From assembly GCA_905221605.1 (NCBI GenBank), contig CAJNDS010002402.1, forward strand, positions 184,001-248,000: 64,000 nucleotides of DNA. The letters are read 5' to 3'. The notes below the pieces were generated by a model. It worked only from the letters and a program-made list of their open reading frames with translations. It was not told where the DNA came from and ran no database searches. The position numbers and the translations under genes were made by a program. This DNA comes from Symbiodinium natans (taxonomy: Eukaryota; Sar; Dinophyceae; Suessiales; Symbiodiniaceae). Shown here piece after piece: positions 1 to 9,177 of this stretch (position 1 is its first letter; each line of letters starts with the position of its first letter).

Positions 1-224
1 CTCCCTAGCCTTGAGAGGCCGGGCCGTCCGGTTGCGACGTCGTCGGGTTCTTCTGCTGCGACAAGACGACTGGGTACCTGTGGGTCGAGATCCACCTCCT
101 AAGACGAGGGGAGTAGAAGTACTGGGGGTTTCATACAACTGCATGTCGCACAAAGCCTCCAGAGGAAAATACCTCGGCCCCGTCACCAAAGGATGGTGGA
201 CCACCTCATATTGGCATAGCGCTG

Positions 225-626
225 CTAAAGAAATTGGAACTGGTGAGGGATCTTTTGCTGGTACACATTCCGCTCCAAGCGAAACCTGCCCCAATCCTGA
301 ATCCCACTCCTTCTGGAATGGCTGACCCTGACACATGCCACACAGAACCGCATGTCTTGATGACCGGGTGTATGTTGGAAGCTCCACCAGGCAACCCTGA
401 CACGCAGGCACCACGGCACATTCATGGGAGGCCCATCCTCGGCACAGCCGACACAAAACTGCAAGCGCGAGACCATCCCCAACCTGGAAAAGGGTGTGAC
501 ACGGGTCCTCCCCGGCCTGACACCTGCAGACCTCACAACAGCTAAGACTGAAGACATCTGCTTGGGAAGGGGATTGGCAAAACGTCTCGGGCAAGGTGAC
601 AAAATTTTGACCAAGGGGAAAGACAC
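225..626 (-). CDS. Possible Cys-rich ORF fragment downstream of ORF1 remnant
   Basis: An open frame of up to 133 codons lies just downstream (minus strand) of the ORF1-like gene ending at 727. It has two CxxC pairs (FCVGC and FCVAC) with further Cys/His between them, a spacing that could bind zinc. I do not recognise a family. It may be the decayed start of the element's next ORF, continuing off the left edge of the window, or chance. The rest of 1-724 shows no other convincing coding sequence. Confidence 0.25.
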   Translation of the reverse strand: MSFPLVKILSPCPRRFANPLPKQMSSVLAVVRSAGVRPGRTRVTPFSRLGMVSRLQFCVGCAEDGPPMNVPWCLRVRVAWWSFQHTPGHQDMRFCVACVRVSHSRRSGIQDWGRFRLERNVYQQKIPHQFQFL

Positions 627-726
627 GGGTTGTCGGGGAGAGGGACGACGCGGACAAGTGCGGGGAGAACAGGTTATCCCTGGAATCCAAAACCCCCAGC
701 GCCCTACAAGCCCCGAACCCAGCTCC

Positions 727-1602
727 CTAACCCGTCTGCGATGCCAGACCCGGGGCCTGGCCCCCCACTGCTCCCCCTGGCGGGGTTCGGCTTCGGCCTC
801 GTGCTGCGAGGTCCGGCATCACCGAGGCCTGCGAGGGTGGCAGACCCGGGGGAAGGCCTGGATCGACCTGCATGCGTCTGCGCTTGGCTTCATCGGACTT
901 AAGAGCTTCCAGCTTCCTCTTTTGCTCTTCGGTAAGGCTGGCCTCTTGCATGCCCAAAGCCTGCAGAACAGATTCCACTCCATTGTTGACCTCTTCCGCG
1001 CAATGCTTGACCACCTTGTCTTCATATTCCTTGGTGGTCTTCGCGACTTCCACCTTTGCCTCCTCGATGGCATTCTGGATGTCCTGCATCTTGTGAAGCA
1101 TTGCTCGCAAGTTGTCCTTGGCTGTGTCGATCTCCTCCTGCAGTCTCAGTTTCCTCTGGCCCAGATCACGGAGCTTGCCAACCGAGCTGCGAAGAACATC
1201 CCCAGCCTCTTTTCCCTCCTGGCGAGGGTCCGGGGTTGGGGTAGCCGGCAGGGCGTCCACGATGACCTGGGGAAGGTCTCCGACATGCTGCTGCAGGAGA
1301 GCAACAAGGTCCACATCCTCAGTGCGAGCCGGCTTGGCTTCAAACCCAGCCTCTTTCAGCTGCACACAGGCCTCTTCAGGAAGAGTGTCCCATACCTTCC
1401 GCAAGCAGTCATGGACCTTGTTGGTCTTGGGCTTGCGAGGTCGGGGCTTCGGCTCCGGCTTGGACCAGATCTTGGGGGTGGGCACATCCGTTGGCCACTT
1501 AGTTCCGCACCACTGACACTTGGGGAACTTGGGCACCTTTGCCGCGAAGATCCAGCTGGCCGGGCCGCACTTCTTGCGAACGTGGTAACGTCCACCCGCC
1601 AT
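727..1602 (-). CDS. Non-LTR retroelement ORF1-like protein, CxxC zinc finger plus coiled coil
   Basis: I take the ATG at 1602 (MAGGRYHVRKKCG...) as the start, giving about 291 residues; an open frame continues upstream without a better ATG. Near the N-terminus two Cys pairs (KKCG and KCQWCG) suggest a small zinc finger. A proline/lysine-rich linker follows, then a long Lys/Glu-rich coiled coil (RKLRLQEEIDTAKDNLRAM and onward), and a tail with RGRSRTPP. The same plan (zinc-binding N-terminus, Glu/Lys coiled coil, RERSPAR tail) occurs in the ORF at 34942-35943, which directly precedes a complete endonuclease/RT ORF. By analogy this is the RNA-binding ORF1 of a second, truncated non-LTR element that runs off the left edge. 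It lies 38 bases after the stop of the RNDW ORF. Function is inferred from architecture and position only. Confidence 0.6.
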   Translation of the reverse strand: MAGGRYHVRKKCGPASWIFAAKVPKFPKCQWCGTKWPTDVPTPKIWSKPEPKPRPRKPKTNKVHDCLRKVWDTLPEEACVQLKEAGFEAKPARTEDVDLVALLQQHVGDLPQVIVDALPATPTPDPRQEGKEAGDVLRSSVGKLRDLGQRKLRLQEEIDTAKDNLRAMLHKMQDIQNAIEEAKVEVAKTTKEYEDKVVKHCAEEVNNGVESVLQALGMQEASLTEEQKRKLEALKSDEAKRRRMQVDPGLPPGLPPSQASVMPDLAARGRSRTPPGGAVGGQAPGLASQTG

Positions 1603-1640
1603 GGTGACTGTGAAGAGGCCCCGAGCCCTAAAGGCTGGGC

Positions 1641-1988
1641 TCAGATGTTGGACTTGTTGAGGTCGGCACACCACCTCTGCCGGCGAGCCTCCGACAAAAG
1701 TTTCCCGGCGTCGGCAATCCAATCGTTCCGGGTCTTGGACCAGCGAGCCAAAGCACGGAGTTGGTTTGTTACCCTCTGCCCCGGTGTGAGGTCCCGGGCA
1801 CTGGGCTGTTCCTCAAACTCGGCTTGCAGATAGGACCTGATCGAGTCCTCCAAGGGCACCCTCTCGGCTACCCCAAAGCGCTGCACCTCAGGGGTGCGGG
1901 ATCGCTCTCTTCCCGCCGTGGGTTTGGAGGACCGCAGCCCTAAGGCCGGGAGAAAACAGGCCCGAGCCCAGAGGCTGGGTGAGTGCAA
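1641..1988 (-). CDS. Small 'RNDW' domain ORF, copy 1
   Basis: The open frame ends at 1641 and has no ATG near its left part, so the start is unresolved. The C-terminal 70 residues align with the small ORF ending at 29184: LEDS, then Q/E-F-x-E, then TRNDW, then LSE-x-R-[KR]-Q-x-W, then a final L-[NH]-K. A RERSRTP stretch precedes this domain. Here it lies just upstream of an ORF1-like gene; the second copy lies just upstream of the kinase-like gene. Two diverged copies keeping the same motif in frame argue for a real protein domain. I do not recognise a named family. It is predicted helical and charged, perhaps a nucleic-acid or protein-binding module of the non-LTR element. Confidence 0.55.
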   Translation of the reverse strand: MHSPSLWARACFLPALGLRSSKPTAGRERSRTPEVQRFGVAERVPLEDSIRSYLQAEFEEQPSARDLTPGQRVTNQLRALARWSKTRNDWIADAGKLLSEARRQRWCADLNKSNI

Positions 1989-2165
1989 TGCAGCCGCAGC
2001 CCTGAGGCTGGGTGAGTGCTATGCAGCCACAGCCCAGAGGCCGGGTGGGTGCTCAGGCACAGTATGGCTCAAGCGAATAGGCCGAAAACAAAGGGGGCCT
2101 GGTACCTTAACCCAGTTGAGGCCCAGAACCCAGGTTCACAGCTACTCGCTCAGCTACTTCGCCTA

Positions 2166-2263
2166 CCCCACCGGGGTTTGAGCAGAAACTTGAGCCAACA
2201 GGAACTTTCGTCTGCACGCTGCGAGGCGTAGCCACCCGAAGGGGCTGTGGGTTCAAGTGAAAC
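2166..2263. repeat. Dispersed 'T' repeat, copy 1 (SL-like tract inside)
   Basis: About 100 bases containing CACCGGGG, then CTTGAGCCAA, then GGAACTTTCGTCTGCACGC, then a small hairpin (AGCCACCCGAAGGGGCT) and GGGTTCAAGTGAAAC. Whole or partial copies lie at 23094-23197, 24300-24350, 25456-25530, 27502-27610, 27638-27715 and 36821-36925. On the minus strand it reads ...TTGGCTCAAG..., matching the 3' end of the dinoflagellate spliced leader. Copies abut the truncated ends of kinase-like copies, so it may be an element terminus. Confidence 0.7.
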
Positions 2264-2340
2264 AAAAGCTTACTAAAACTGTGGGGTGAAACTGCCGGTA
2301 AGTTCCCCCTCTCATTCCTTGTCCTCGGTGTTGACGTACC

Positions 2341-2790
2341 GCTACCCTCAACCGAAGTGAGGCCGGAATGTCGTTTTGACCAAGTCGTTGCCAGTGGCTC
2401 GAAGACTTTGGCCAAGGCAAATTGCCTGTATGCTTGCACATTCTCTGTGTTGTCTATTCGGGAGGTGATCCATGCCCTCGTTCGTGGAGGCCGCTATCCC
2501 TCAACCGAATGGAGGTCAATTCCTGTAGACCCAGATGCTCATTCTACGAGTCTCATTGCATGTCCTCAGTGCTTCCATCCACACCCCTCAACCGTAGTGA
2601 GGCCGGACATGTCTTCAAACCAGGTCATGGCCCAAGGCTTCATGGACTCTGGTTTCGGTGGCTGCCTCTTGCATGCACAGGGCATACTTCCTGTGGCTTT
2701 TGCCGGGAGGTGATCCATGCCCTCCGATTCTCAGAGGCCGCTATCCCTCTACCAGCGGGGTGGTCAATCCCCATAGACCGTTCCGATTGA
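2341..2790. repeat. Cluster of CCCTC...GAGGCCG mini-hairpins
   Basis: Contains mini-hairpins at 2344-2366 and 2585-2606 plus degenerate ones near 2475, 2498 and 2720, and three repeats of a GGAGGTGATCCATGCCCTC-like phrase (about 2461, 2706 and 2825). No coding frame is supported. This is the left flank into which the YR-1 retroelement inserted; the matching right flank starts at 21248 and carries the same hairpins. Confidence 0.65.
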
Positions 2791-3152
2791 GGCCCAATTC
2801 TGCACTTTCTCGTCATCTCACCTTGACGGATCCATGCCCTCGATTCACACATCTCCAACACGAGCCAAGCAGGAGGACCAGGTGAAGTACCTGCCCAAAC
2901 ATACCCCTTTTTAGGCTGGAGGACGCTAAGCGACCGAAATCGCCGCTACGCACCGGTGACCCCACGCCACACACCTTCAACAGGTGGCCGGTACAGGCGC
3001 CTGACAGGGGGCCGGGCAAGGTGCCGACTACCAGGTCAAACCCACCCTCCTCTGAGGGTATTATGTACGAGGCCGCTATCCATTGTGAGACCTGACTTTC
3101 TCCAATCCAGCCGTAGCCATTCAGCTGGTTCTTTGGTTTGCCACCAAGACTC
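2791..3152. other. No gene seen; left flank of YR-1
   Basis: I see no supportable gene. The segment ends in GACTCC at 3147-3152, which becomes half of a 6-bp inverted repeat (GACTCC...GGAGTC) when the flanks on both sides of the YR-1 insertion are joined conceptually. Confidence 0.5.
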
Positions 3153-3380
3153 CTTATGCCAAAGATGAAGTCCATGTTCGAATATATGTTGCCGAAACAT
3201 ATTAAAGCAAATTGTTGAAAACAGCAATCTAGATTCAACAGCACGCGGACAGCAATCCCTTGTTTTTCTCTGCCTTCGCAACGCGAAAAGGGGAATGGTA
3301 CACATCACATCGCGTGGCATGGAGCCACTCCCACATTTCAAACACAAGAGGTGGCATAGAGCCACCAGCCTTCTTTCCCC
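3153..3380 (-). repeat. YR-1 split direct repeat B2
   Basis: 228 bp, differing from B1 (3617-3844) by about one base near its end (T/C at 3376 versus 3840). It is the outer right end of YR-1 in element orientation. Short open frames inside it are duplicated only because the repeat is. Confidence 0.85.
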
Positions 3381-3396
3381 GGGTGGGAGGGTGGGG
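3381..3396 (+). other. G-quadruplex motif between A2 and B2 of YR-1
   Basis: GGGTGGGAGGGTGGGG: four G-runs with single-base loops, the tightest kind of G4 motif. It forms the whole spacer between B2 and A2. Equivalent tracts sit at the same place in YR-0 (12721-12736) and, C-rich on the plus strand because that element is inverted, in YR-2 (51000-51015). Confidence 0.85.
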
Positions 3397-3617
3397 AACA
3401 AAAATTTTCGCCAGCTTGCTGCGAGCAAGAACCTTGACCCATTCAACATGCAATTCACATGTAAAAATTCATGCAACAAATCTCATGAGAGTGCATGCAC
3501 GGGTCAGACGAAAATTCCCAGCAGAACAACATGTAGAACATGGACACAAAAATTCTCATCAAAGAATTTTTGAGTTCATCTGGCATAAAACGCTGTCACA
3601 CAAGTGTGAAAGCTTGC
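3396..3617 (-). repeat. YR-1 split direct repeat A2 (uninterrupted copy)
   Basis: 222 bp. Positions 3396-3554 match 12102-12260 and positions 3555-3617 match 21185-21247, so this is the undisturbed form of the A repeat, while the A1 copy is split by YR-0 exactly between 3554 and 3555. In element orientation it begins GCAAGCTTTC, contains a CACACTTGTGTG hairpin, and ends in a TTTTTG-type sequence next to the G4 tract. Confidence 0.85.
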
Positions 3618-3844
3618 TTATGCCAAAGATGAAGTCCATGTTCGAATATATGTTGCCGAAACATATTAAAGCAAATTGTTGAAAACAGCAATCTAGATTC
3701 AACAGCACGCGGACAGCAATCCCTTGTTTTTCTCTGCCTTCGCAACGCGAAAAGGGGAATGGTACACATCACATCGCGTGGCATGGAGCCACTCCCACAT
3801 TTCAAACACAAGAGGTGGCATAGAGCCACCAGCCTTCTTCCCCC
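3617..3844 (-). repeat. YR-1 split direct repeat B1
   Basis: 228-bp copy of B2. It starts only three bases after the stop codon of the polyprotein ORF (stop at 3848-3850), as expected for the first right-hand repeat. In element orientation B begins with GGGG, as do the B repeats of YR-0 and YR-2. Confidence 0.85.
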
Positions 3845-3847
3845 TTT

Positions 3848-6800
3848 TCACTCCATCCTTTCGAGGATTGTGCCAGTGAGGAAACAACGCGGTGTCTCCT
3901 CGACAAAAGGTTTGAAACACGACATATCATGCCAACGGCCTCTGGACGGGGGGTCAGCTGGATTTGAGTGGCTGGGAACTCGATGGAACCAGGACATGCA
4001 AGGCCTCGCTTCATCTGCAACTTCAAAGGCCATAAGAAGTTGCCTCCAGGATGAGTCGGATGACGTCCCGGTCATGCATGCGCCCTGCACGCCTGAATGG
4101 TCGATAAAGTAGACAACCCTACGATTTGACAGGTCATTACTCCACAGCACTCGAGCGAGGACCACGGCATACAGCTCGGTCTGCCCTATGATGTGTTTCC
4201 TTCCCTCTGCCCACACCTGCACAACTGAATCTGGCACTCGGCAGCCAAAGACCTTCATCGTCGGGCGGGAGCCCGGAACGATTAGCAAGCCCCCCACACT
4301 GCACTCGAACTTATCTCCCTTGGGTTCGCATGCACCATCGGTGAAGACAAGCACGGGCGAAAGATCGCCCGCTGTGGAAATGCTTCGGGGCGGTCCGGAG
4401 CGCATGCGGCGCAAGAGAAGAGCAAAGGCTTCAAGATGATGGGGCAATAAGGGCACACTCACAGCATTCGCAGCCTCAAGCCTGCGAAGGTCAGCCAGCG
4501 CCAGACGGCCGGATCTTCCCAAGAGCTGTGATTCGGCAAACTGGAGCCTGCCAAAAAGGGCAGGAAGCTCGGCCACCCTCACTCTCCCTTGATGCATGAC
4601 CATCTCGAGTGACTCAGCTATGGCGCTGGCACGGTCTGGCTTATTTGCTACCCGGACAGCCTGATACCCTTGATCGGAAGTATCAAGGGTGACACCCAGC
4701 AGCTCGGTTTGCGTAGAAAAGCTACACTCCTTGTCCACCGAAGTCTCAAAACCCAAAAGAGTGAAGACTGCATGGGCACAGCCATCAGTGGCTTCTGCAA
4801 GACACTTAAGCGAAGTGCAAGGGTAGTCGTCGTAGTAGCAGGAGGCAAGCACGTCGACCTCAAGGAGGATGCGCCTAAGCAGCAAAGAGACCCTGTTGAA
4901 CTGCAGAACCGAAGCCGCAGACCCGAAAGGTAGGGTCCGGCATACAAAGGCTCTGGGCTCACGGGTCCCAGGTTCCCGCAGCATGATGACAGCCTTCCTT
5001 TGCTCTTCCGGGTGCAGCGGCAGCTGCTTGTAAGCAGACCTCAAGTCGTAGGTCTTCGTGAGGGGCCTGATGTTATCACCCTGCTCCCACATGGCATGCA
5101 CTTTCCCACTCAGGCAAGTGCCATCTGAAAGAGTCAAAGAAACATCTCCTCGGGATGAGGCGTAGCGAAAGATCGTTGAGCAGACCCACACAATCTCGTC
5201 GAGGGCCCTCAAGGCAACCTTCTCGAAAGCTCCAAATGTCGAGTTGACATTGTTCTCGCTGAGATCGTCGATAGGTCGCCACTTCTTTTGCCATACCGCG
5301 AATCTTCTGCAAGGGCACCATTTGTCACCGAAACGCTGCCTGACCTCCTCCAAGGAGAGAGGCCCGTGAAGCCATGCCTTCGAGTTCGGGTCGGCCTCGT
5401 CCAGAGTCAGCTCCCACAGGGGTTGCTCGAAGTCAGCGATGGCCTGCTTTCGAATCTTCTCCACCAAGGAATTCTGGAGAGCGGGCGCTCGGGTCCAGAA
5501 CTCCCGCTCATCAAGCTCTGCAGGGCGCACGTCAGGCTCAAAGACTCCTGTCGCAGGAAGATAGCCGGTTATGCGAAAACCATCCGCAAGGTCCCGATAG
5601 ATGGCCTCATCCGGCCAACCCAAAGACCGTCCAATTTTCTCGAGTAGGGCCAGCCTCTTTCCTCTGAGGACGGCTGCGACATCCTTGTGCATCGAGGCAA
5701 AAAGTTTTGCATTTTCCGACTCAAGCTCTTTAGCCCAAGCTCGCCATTGCCGAAGCTTGAGCAACCTAGAACGGAGGACTGCTACAGGCCCACCCGTTAA
5801 AGTCTTAAAGAGTACACGCAGAAGGTCATCAGGCACGGCCCGAGCCAGGTCAAAAGGATGCTGCAGGGACAGAGCATGATGCACATACTGCAACGGCTCA
5901 CGGTACACACCAAAGGTAACGTACGACGGCCCTGGGAAGTCAGGAAGAGCGACTCCCCCCCTTTCAAGTGACTGTCGCAGGAAACGGCTGCCGGCCGGCA
6001 CACCCAGCCAAGGATCTGTCAGGCAACGCTTAGCATTGAGCGGCGGCGGCATCTCAGAAAAGACAGTGACAGTGTTGCTGTACTCGGGTATGAGCGGCGG
6101 AAAGCGGCGCCCGCGTGGCTGCACGTGGTTGGCTGCACGCGCGGAAGCATGGGCAGAAAGGGCATCGGGATCAGGGCCCAACCCAGACGCTGAAGCGGAG
6201 GCCGCAACCGCCGCCACGAACCGCTGGCAGAAAAGGAGCGGGTAGGCCGCCTCACGGGCGGTGGCAAACTCGCCGTTTTGGACTTGCCAGGGCTGATGCT
6301 CCGCACAACCTGGGCATGGCCCACTAAGGACCCCCAAACCTGGCACGTTGGTGAGAAGGCCCGTAGCCTTGCGCCTGTTGGAGCCATGCCTGCAAAGGTC
6401 AAAAGCAACGAAAGTGCAGCGCTGCATCAAAGAGGCAAAAGGCGGCAACATCCAAAGCCATGAATGCAGAGGGTTCTCCACTGAGACGCCGATCTGAGGA
6501 AAAGAAGCCAGAATAAATTCGAAGAAATCAGCAGCGCCCTCGTAGATTGCATTGGCACTTTGGACACGAGCGTGATCAGTAGGTGAGAGCCCTGGAAGAC
6601 CCCAGACATGATGGAGGTCGCGCAGAGGGGGGGGCCCAGGTGACAAGTCGCGGGCGCGGCTGCATGTGCCGCACGGCACGGCAATATGCACATGAGCCAC
6701 GGCTTGGGATGACAAGACGCCACGAAGGAACTCCCAGGAGGAGGGGCTGCGGAGATCCAGCTGCAGAACATGCACATGCGGCTTAAAGCGATTGCCATGA

Positions 6801-7426
6801 TGGTCAACAGCCACCGTCCGAAAACCAGCCTCCGCGGCCTGCTGTGACAGCAGGGCAGTACCGGCGCAAAGCTCGATGAACAAAGGCGGCGTGCCGACTG
6901 GAGTTGGGGAGGCTAGGGGACTCGGCAAACCAGAGGGAGGCGACCTAGTCCTAGAACCCGAACCGGCCACAACAGCGGAAGTGGGAGCAGGAGAGCGCGA
7001 GCGTCGCGCAGGCTCAGGTGCATCAGCGGTCTGGGGGAGCGGAGGGAGGGGGAAACCCAAGGCAACGAGTTTGGCACGATCGTCAGGCAGGAGCCGGTGG
7101 CAGGAGGCAGGAGTGAAACCCACCAAGACAAGCCTGCGCCCCGTCCAGGGCAGGACTTTATGCCACAGGCGATAGGCGTCGAAGGTAACGGCACCATGCT
7201 CCCAGGACAAAGGGCCACCTTGGACGGCGTGGCCAGCACAAGGGAGGCTTTCACTACCACAACCCTCGACCCAAAGCAGACCACCTTGGAAGACGGTCAA
7301 AGGCGCAACGGTGTTAGGCACAGGATGGTTACGCACATCCTTATGGAATGGAGCGTCGTCAGCATCCAGGAGAACAATGGCTGAGAAAATGGAATCTGGG
7401 CACAGCAGGCGCAGCCAGGCAGTCAA
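3848..7426 (-). CDS. Polyprotein: TET/JBP-like oxygenase, C5-MTase-like, reverse transcriptase, RNase H
   Basis: About 1192 codons in one frame. Residues 1-130 look like the core of a double-stranded beta-helix 2OG-Fe(II) oxygenase: HKDVRN (H28, D30, N33), then FDAYRLWH (H89) and GRRLVLVGFTP (R97/R98), the HxD...H...R pattern with the HxDxxN form typical of TET/JBP. Residues 183-400 resemble a C5 cytosine methyltransferase: ELCAGTALLS (motif I), AVPCGTCS (motif IV), VSVENP (motif VI). RT follows at about 700-915 with YDLRSAY (D794) and YYDD (864-867). RNase H is at about 1025-1165 with FTDGA (D1030), E1084, D1109 and a PSHSNPADPPSRG end. The frame begins at TTG because a single-base frameshift near 7430-7440 separates it from its true N-terminus (next entry). 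The product would copy element RNA into DNA and may edit cytosine marks; modifying activity is inference. Confidence 0.85.
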   Translation of the reverse strand: MTAWLRLLCPDSIFSAIVLLDADDAPFHKDVRNHPVPNTVAPLTVFQGGLLWVEGCGSESLPCAGHAVQGGPLSWEHGAVTFDAYRLWHKVLPWTGRRLVLVGFTPASCHRLLPDDRAKLVALGFPLPPLPQTADAPEPARRSRSPAPTSAVVAGSGSRTRSPPSGLPSPLASPTPVGTPPLFIELCAGTALLSQQAAEAGFRTVAVDHHGNRFKPHVHVLQLDLRSPSSWEFLRGVLSSQAVAHVHIAVPCGTCSRARDLSPGPPPLRDLHHVWGLPGLSPTDHARVQSANAIYEGAADFFEFILASFPQIGVSVENPLHSWLWMLPPFASLMQRCTFVAFDLCRHGSNRRKATGLLTNVPGLGVLSGPCPGCAEHQPWQVQNGEFATAREAAYPLLFCQRFVAAVAASASASGLGPDPDALSAHASARAANHVQPRGRRFPPLIPEYSNTVTVFSEMPPPLNAKRCLTDPWLGVPAGSRFLRQSLERGGVALPDFPGPSYVTFGVYREPLQYVHHALSLQHPFDLARAVPDDLLRVLFKTLTGGPVAVLRSRLLKLRQWRAWAKELESENAKLFASMHKDVAAVLRGKRLALLEKIGRSLGWPDEAIYRDLADGFRITGYLPATGVFEPDVRPAELDEREFWTRAPALQNSLVEKIRKQAIADFEQPLWELTLDEADPNSKAWLHGPLSLEEVRQRFGDKWCPCRRFAVWQKKWRPIDDLSENNVNSTFGAFEKVALRALDEIVWVCSTIFRYASSRGDVSLTLSDGTCLSGKVHAMWEQGDNIRPLTKTYDLRSAYKQLPLHPEEQRKAVIMLREPGTREPRAFVCRTLPFGSAASVLQFNRVSLLLRRILLEVDVLASCYYDDYPCTSLKCLAEATDGCAHAVFTLLGFETSVDKECSFSTQTELLGVTLDTSDQGYQAVRVANKPDRASAIAESLEMVMHQGRVRVAELPALFGRLQFAESQLLGRSGRLALADLRRLEAANAVSVPLLPHHLEAFALLLRRMRSGPPRSISTAGDLSPVLVFTDGACEPKGDKFECSVGGLLIVPGSRPTMKVFGCRVPDSVVQVWAEGRKHIIGQTELYAVVLARVLWSNDLSNRRVVYFIDHSGVQGACMTGTSSDSSWRQLLMAFEVADEARPCMSWFHRVPSHSNPADPPSRGRWHDMSCFKPFVEETPRCFLTGTILERME

Positions 7427-7737
7427 GGCAAAACACAGAAAGGGAAAACCAGGGTATTCTTACGAAACCCAACCAGTGCACCCTGACCATAAGCCCCGGC
7501 AGCGAAAGCACGACCAGTCTCGGCCCGCGGCGAAGGCTCGAAGGGGAGCAAGTCCACCATCTCGACGATTTTTGAGCGGACCAGGGTGCGCTCGTGAAGC
7601 ATGGAAAAAGCCAAAATTTCTGCAGGATGCACCGGTGCGGGGTATGCGTGCATCAAGGCCTCGAAACCAGACAAAATGCAATCTGTACATGACAAGGTCT
7701 CAGGCAAATTGAGGGCAGTCGGGGAGTGGCGGGACAT
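7423..7737 (-). pseudogene. N-terminal piece of the YR-1 polyprotein, cut off by a frameshift
   Basis: The first ATG is at 7737 (MSRHSPTALN...), with the frame open further upstream to about 7815, next to the Gag stop at 7837. It ends with GAYGQGALVGFRKNT and then a stop at 7423, overlapping the start of the polyprotein frame. The stretch GAY-x-x-G-x-x-G-[FL]-R leads naturally into the oxygenase core in the next frame, so I read both as one protein broken by one base. The N-terminal part also holds a CDAG...CTDC cluster of unknown role. Confidence 0.6.
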
Positions 7738-7836
7738 GGAATCAGCGCCGGCATCGCAAACGCTGTCGGGAGTCTTTGCAGGAACAGGGGGCTCCCGTAC
7801 AGGATCAGGCGACACAGGCTGCCCCGCCCCGGACTG

Positions 7837-9062
7837 TCAGGCCTCGGCACCCATGGCCGCCGGCTTGTTGGGGCAGTCCAGGGCAGGATGTGTACGTCCG
7901 CAGCGACTGACAGCGCAGATATGAAGGCCTTTCCGGCAACGGCCTCGGGTGACCGTTTCACGGCACTTCTTGAGGTTATAATCGAAACATATGGGCTCGT
8001 TGTTATTGGTGCAGGAACGGCAGCCCTGGAGCCCGAAGGGCATTCGAACGCCCTTGCCAGCGCCCTTGCGACCTCCCTTCTGGCTTCTCCCACGACCTCG
8101 GCCTCTTGGGTAAGGGCCGCCACGATCAGCACTCTCGTTGGGGGGAGACGGCCCACTCTGGGCCTTGGGAAGGGGCTGCAACAGGTGAAGGACTTCCGAA
8201 GCTTGGGTGCACTCAACAAAGATCAGGTCAAGCGGCCGCTTGCCTGTGGCATTCAGTTGGATACCGGTCCTTGTTCGGTCCGCAAGGAGCATGAAAAGGC
8301 GGCGATCAGCAGCCTGCAGCTGCTGGAAAGTGGGTTGCAAGTGGCCCGCGAGCACAGGGTCCAAACGGGCACTTTGCAGACGCTCGCTCCAGCGCGCATG
8401 CAGGTTATAGTCGAGGAGGTTTGCCATCTCAAAGGCCACCGCTCTGCGAGTCATGGCAAGAAGGAGTAGAAGCTCAGTCGAAGTATCGGCTATTGCCGGG
8501 GAGGACTTTTCGGTCCGCAACATGCCGGCCGCATCAACAGAAAGGACCTTCTCCCGCTTGGCGCTCAGCGTCTGCTCCTGCTCCTTACTCGTCAGGCGGT
8601 CCCACTCCACATAAAGAAGCTTGTTGTTCTCATACATTGAAACACACAGGTCAAGCAATGAATCAGACGGTTCAGTGCGGTTTCTAATGTCAAGACCTGG
8701 AAGTCGCTTCACAATGGCGGAATGCCTCTCAGCCCTTTCCGGGACCGAGAGCTTTCGAGGTGCACTCTCCCCGTTTGGCTCACCAAACCTTTCATCTCAT
8801 GGGTCGTAACTGAGAAAGACTCGTGAAAGAGCCGTCGGAAAGAGGCCTTTTGCCCCAAGGTCGGCTCTTTTCCCAACGCAGTTGACAGGGCTAAGATGAG
8901 ACTGCCATCGTCACCAGCGCCTGGGGTATAGGCACTGCAGAAAGCGACCTTCGCCAAGGTTGTGAGGCCGGCAGCGACAAGACTCTCCGTCTCGGCTTCA
9001 TCAAGTCCACATGCTGCGCATCGGGCTCGGAACACTGGAGTGGATTCCGAATAGGCCGCCAT
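7837..9062 (-). pseudogene. Gag-like protein with CCCH-type zinc finger, frameshifted
   Basis: Two frames (about 9062-8709 and 8712-7837) together make one Gag-like protein of about 410 residues; the break falls in a run of four C on the plus strand at 8769-8772, consistent with one lost base. The ATG at 9062 (MAAYSESTPVF...) gives an N-terminus that lines up with the Gag of YR-2 at 46128: an F-x-x-x-C motif, then E-x-L-x-x-x-G-x-x-T-[IL]-A-x-x-AF. The C-terminal part has an RGRGRGR stretch and a Cys/His cluster (ICFDYNLKKC...CRKGLHIC...CGRTH) corresponding to the finger of YR-2. Role: binding and packaging element RNA (family inference). It lies between the recombinase and the polyprotein, the same order as in YR-2. 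Confidence 0.65.
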
Positions 9063-9177
9063 GGTGCACACAACCGCACCTTCTTGAACCTTAAACGGCT
9101 CCACCTCAAGGCAGCAGTAAGCTTTCCCAGACATGTCTGCGGAACAGCAACGAGAACTGCACTCCAAGCCTCAAGAG

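Noticed and set aside
424-1833. 469-codon plus-strand frame
   Set aside because: It is antisense to the minus-strand ORF1-like and RNDW genes, which have domain logic and paralogues.
2245-2263. GGGTTCAAGTGAAAC as a tRNA-like B box (SINE promoter)
   Set aside because: No A box or tRNA-like fold at the right distance; the match to GGTTCGANTCC is partial.
3112-3122. CCGTAGCCATT, the first 11 bases of the dinoflagellate spliced leader
   Set aside because: The rest of the leader does not follow, and one 11-base match is expected by chance at a few percent in this window.
3153-3844. Direct repeats as LTRs of a tiny TRIM element
   Set aside because: The 228-bp repeats do not have TG...CA ends, and their order with the A repeats fits split direct repeats of the large YR-1 element.
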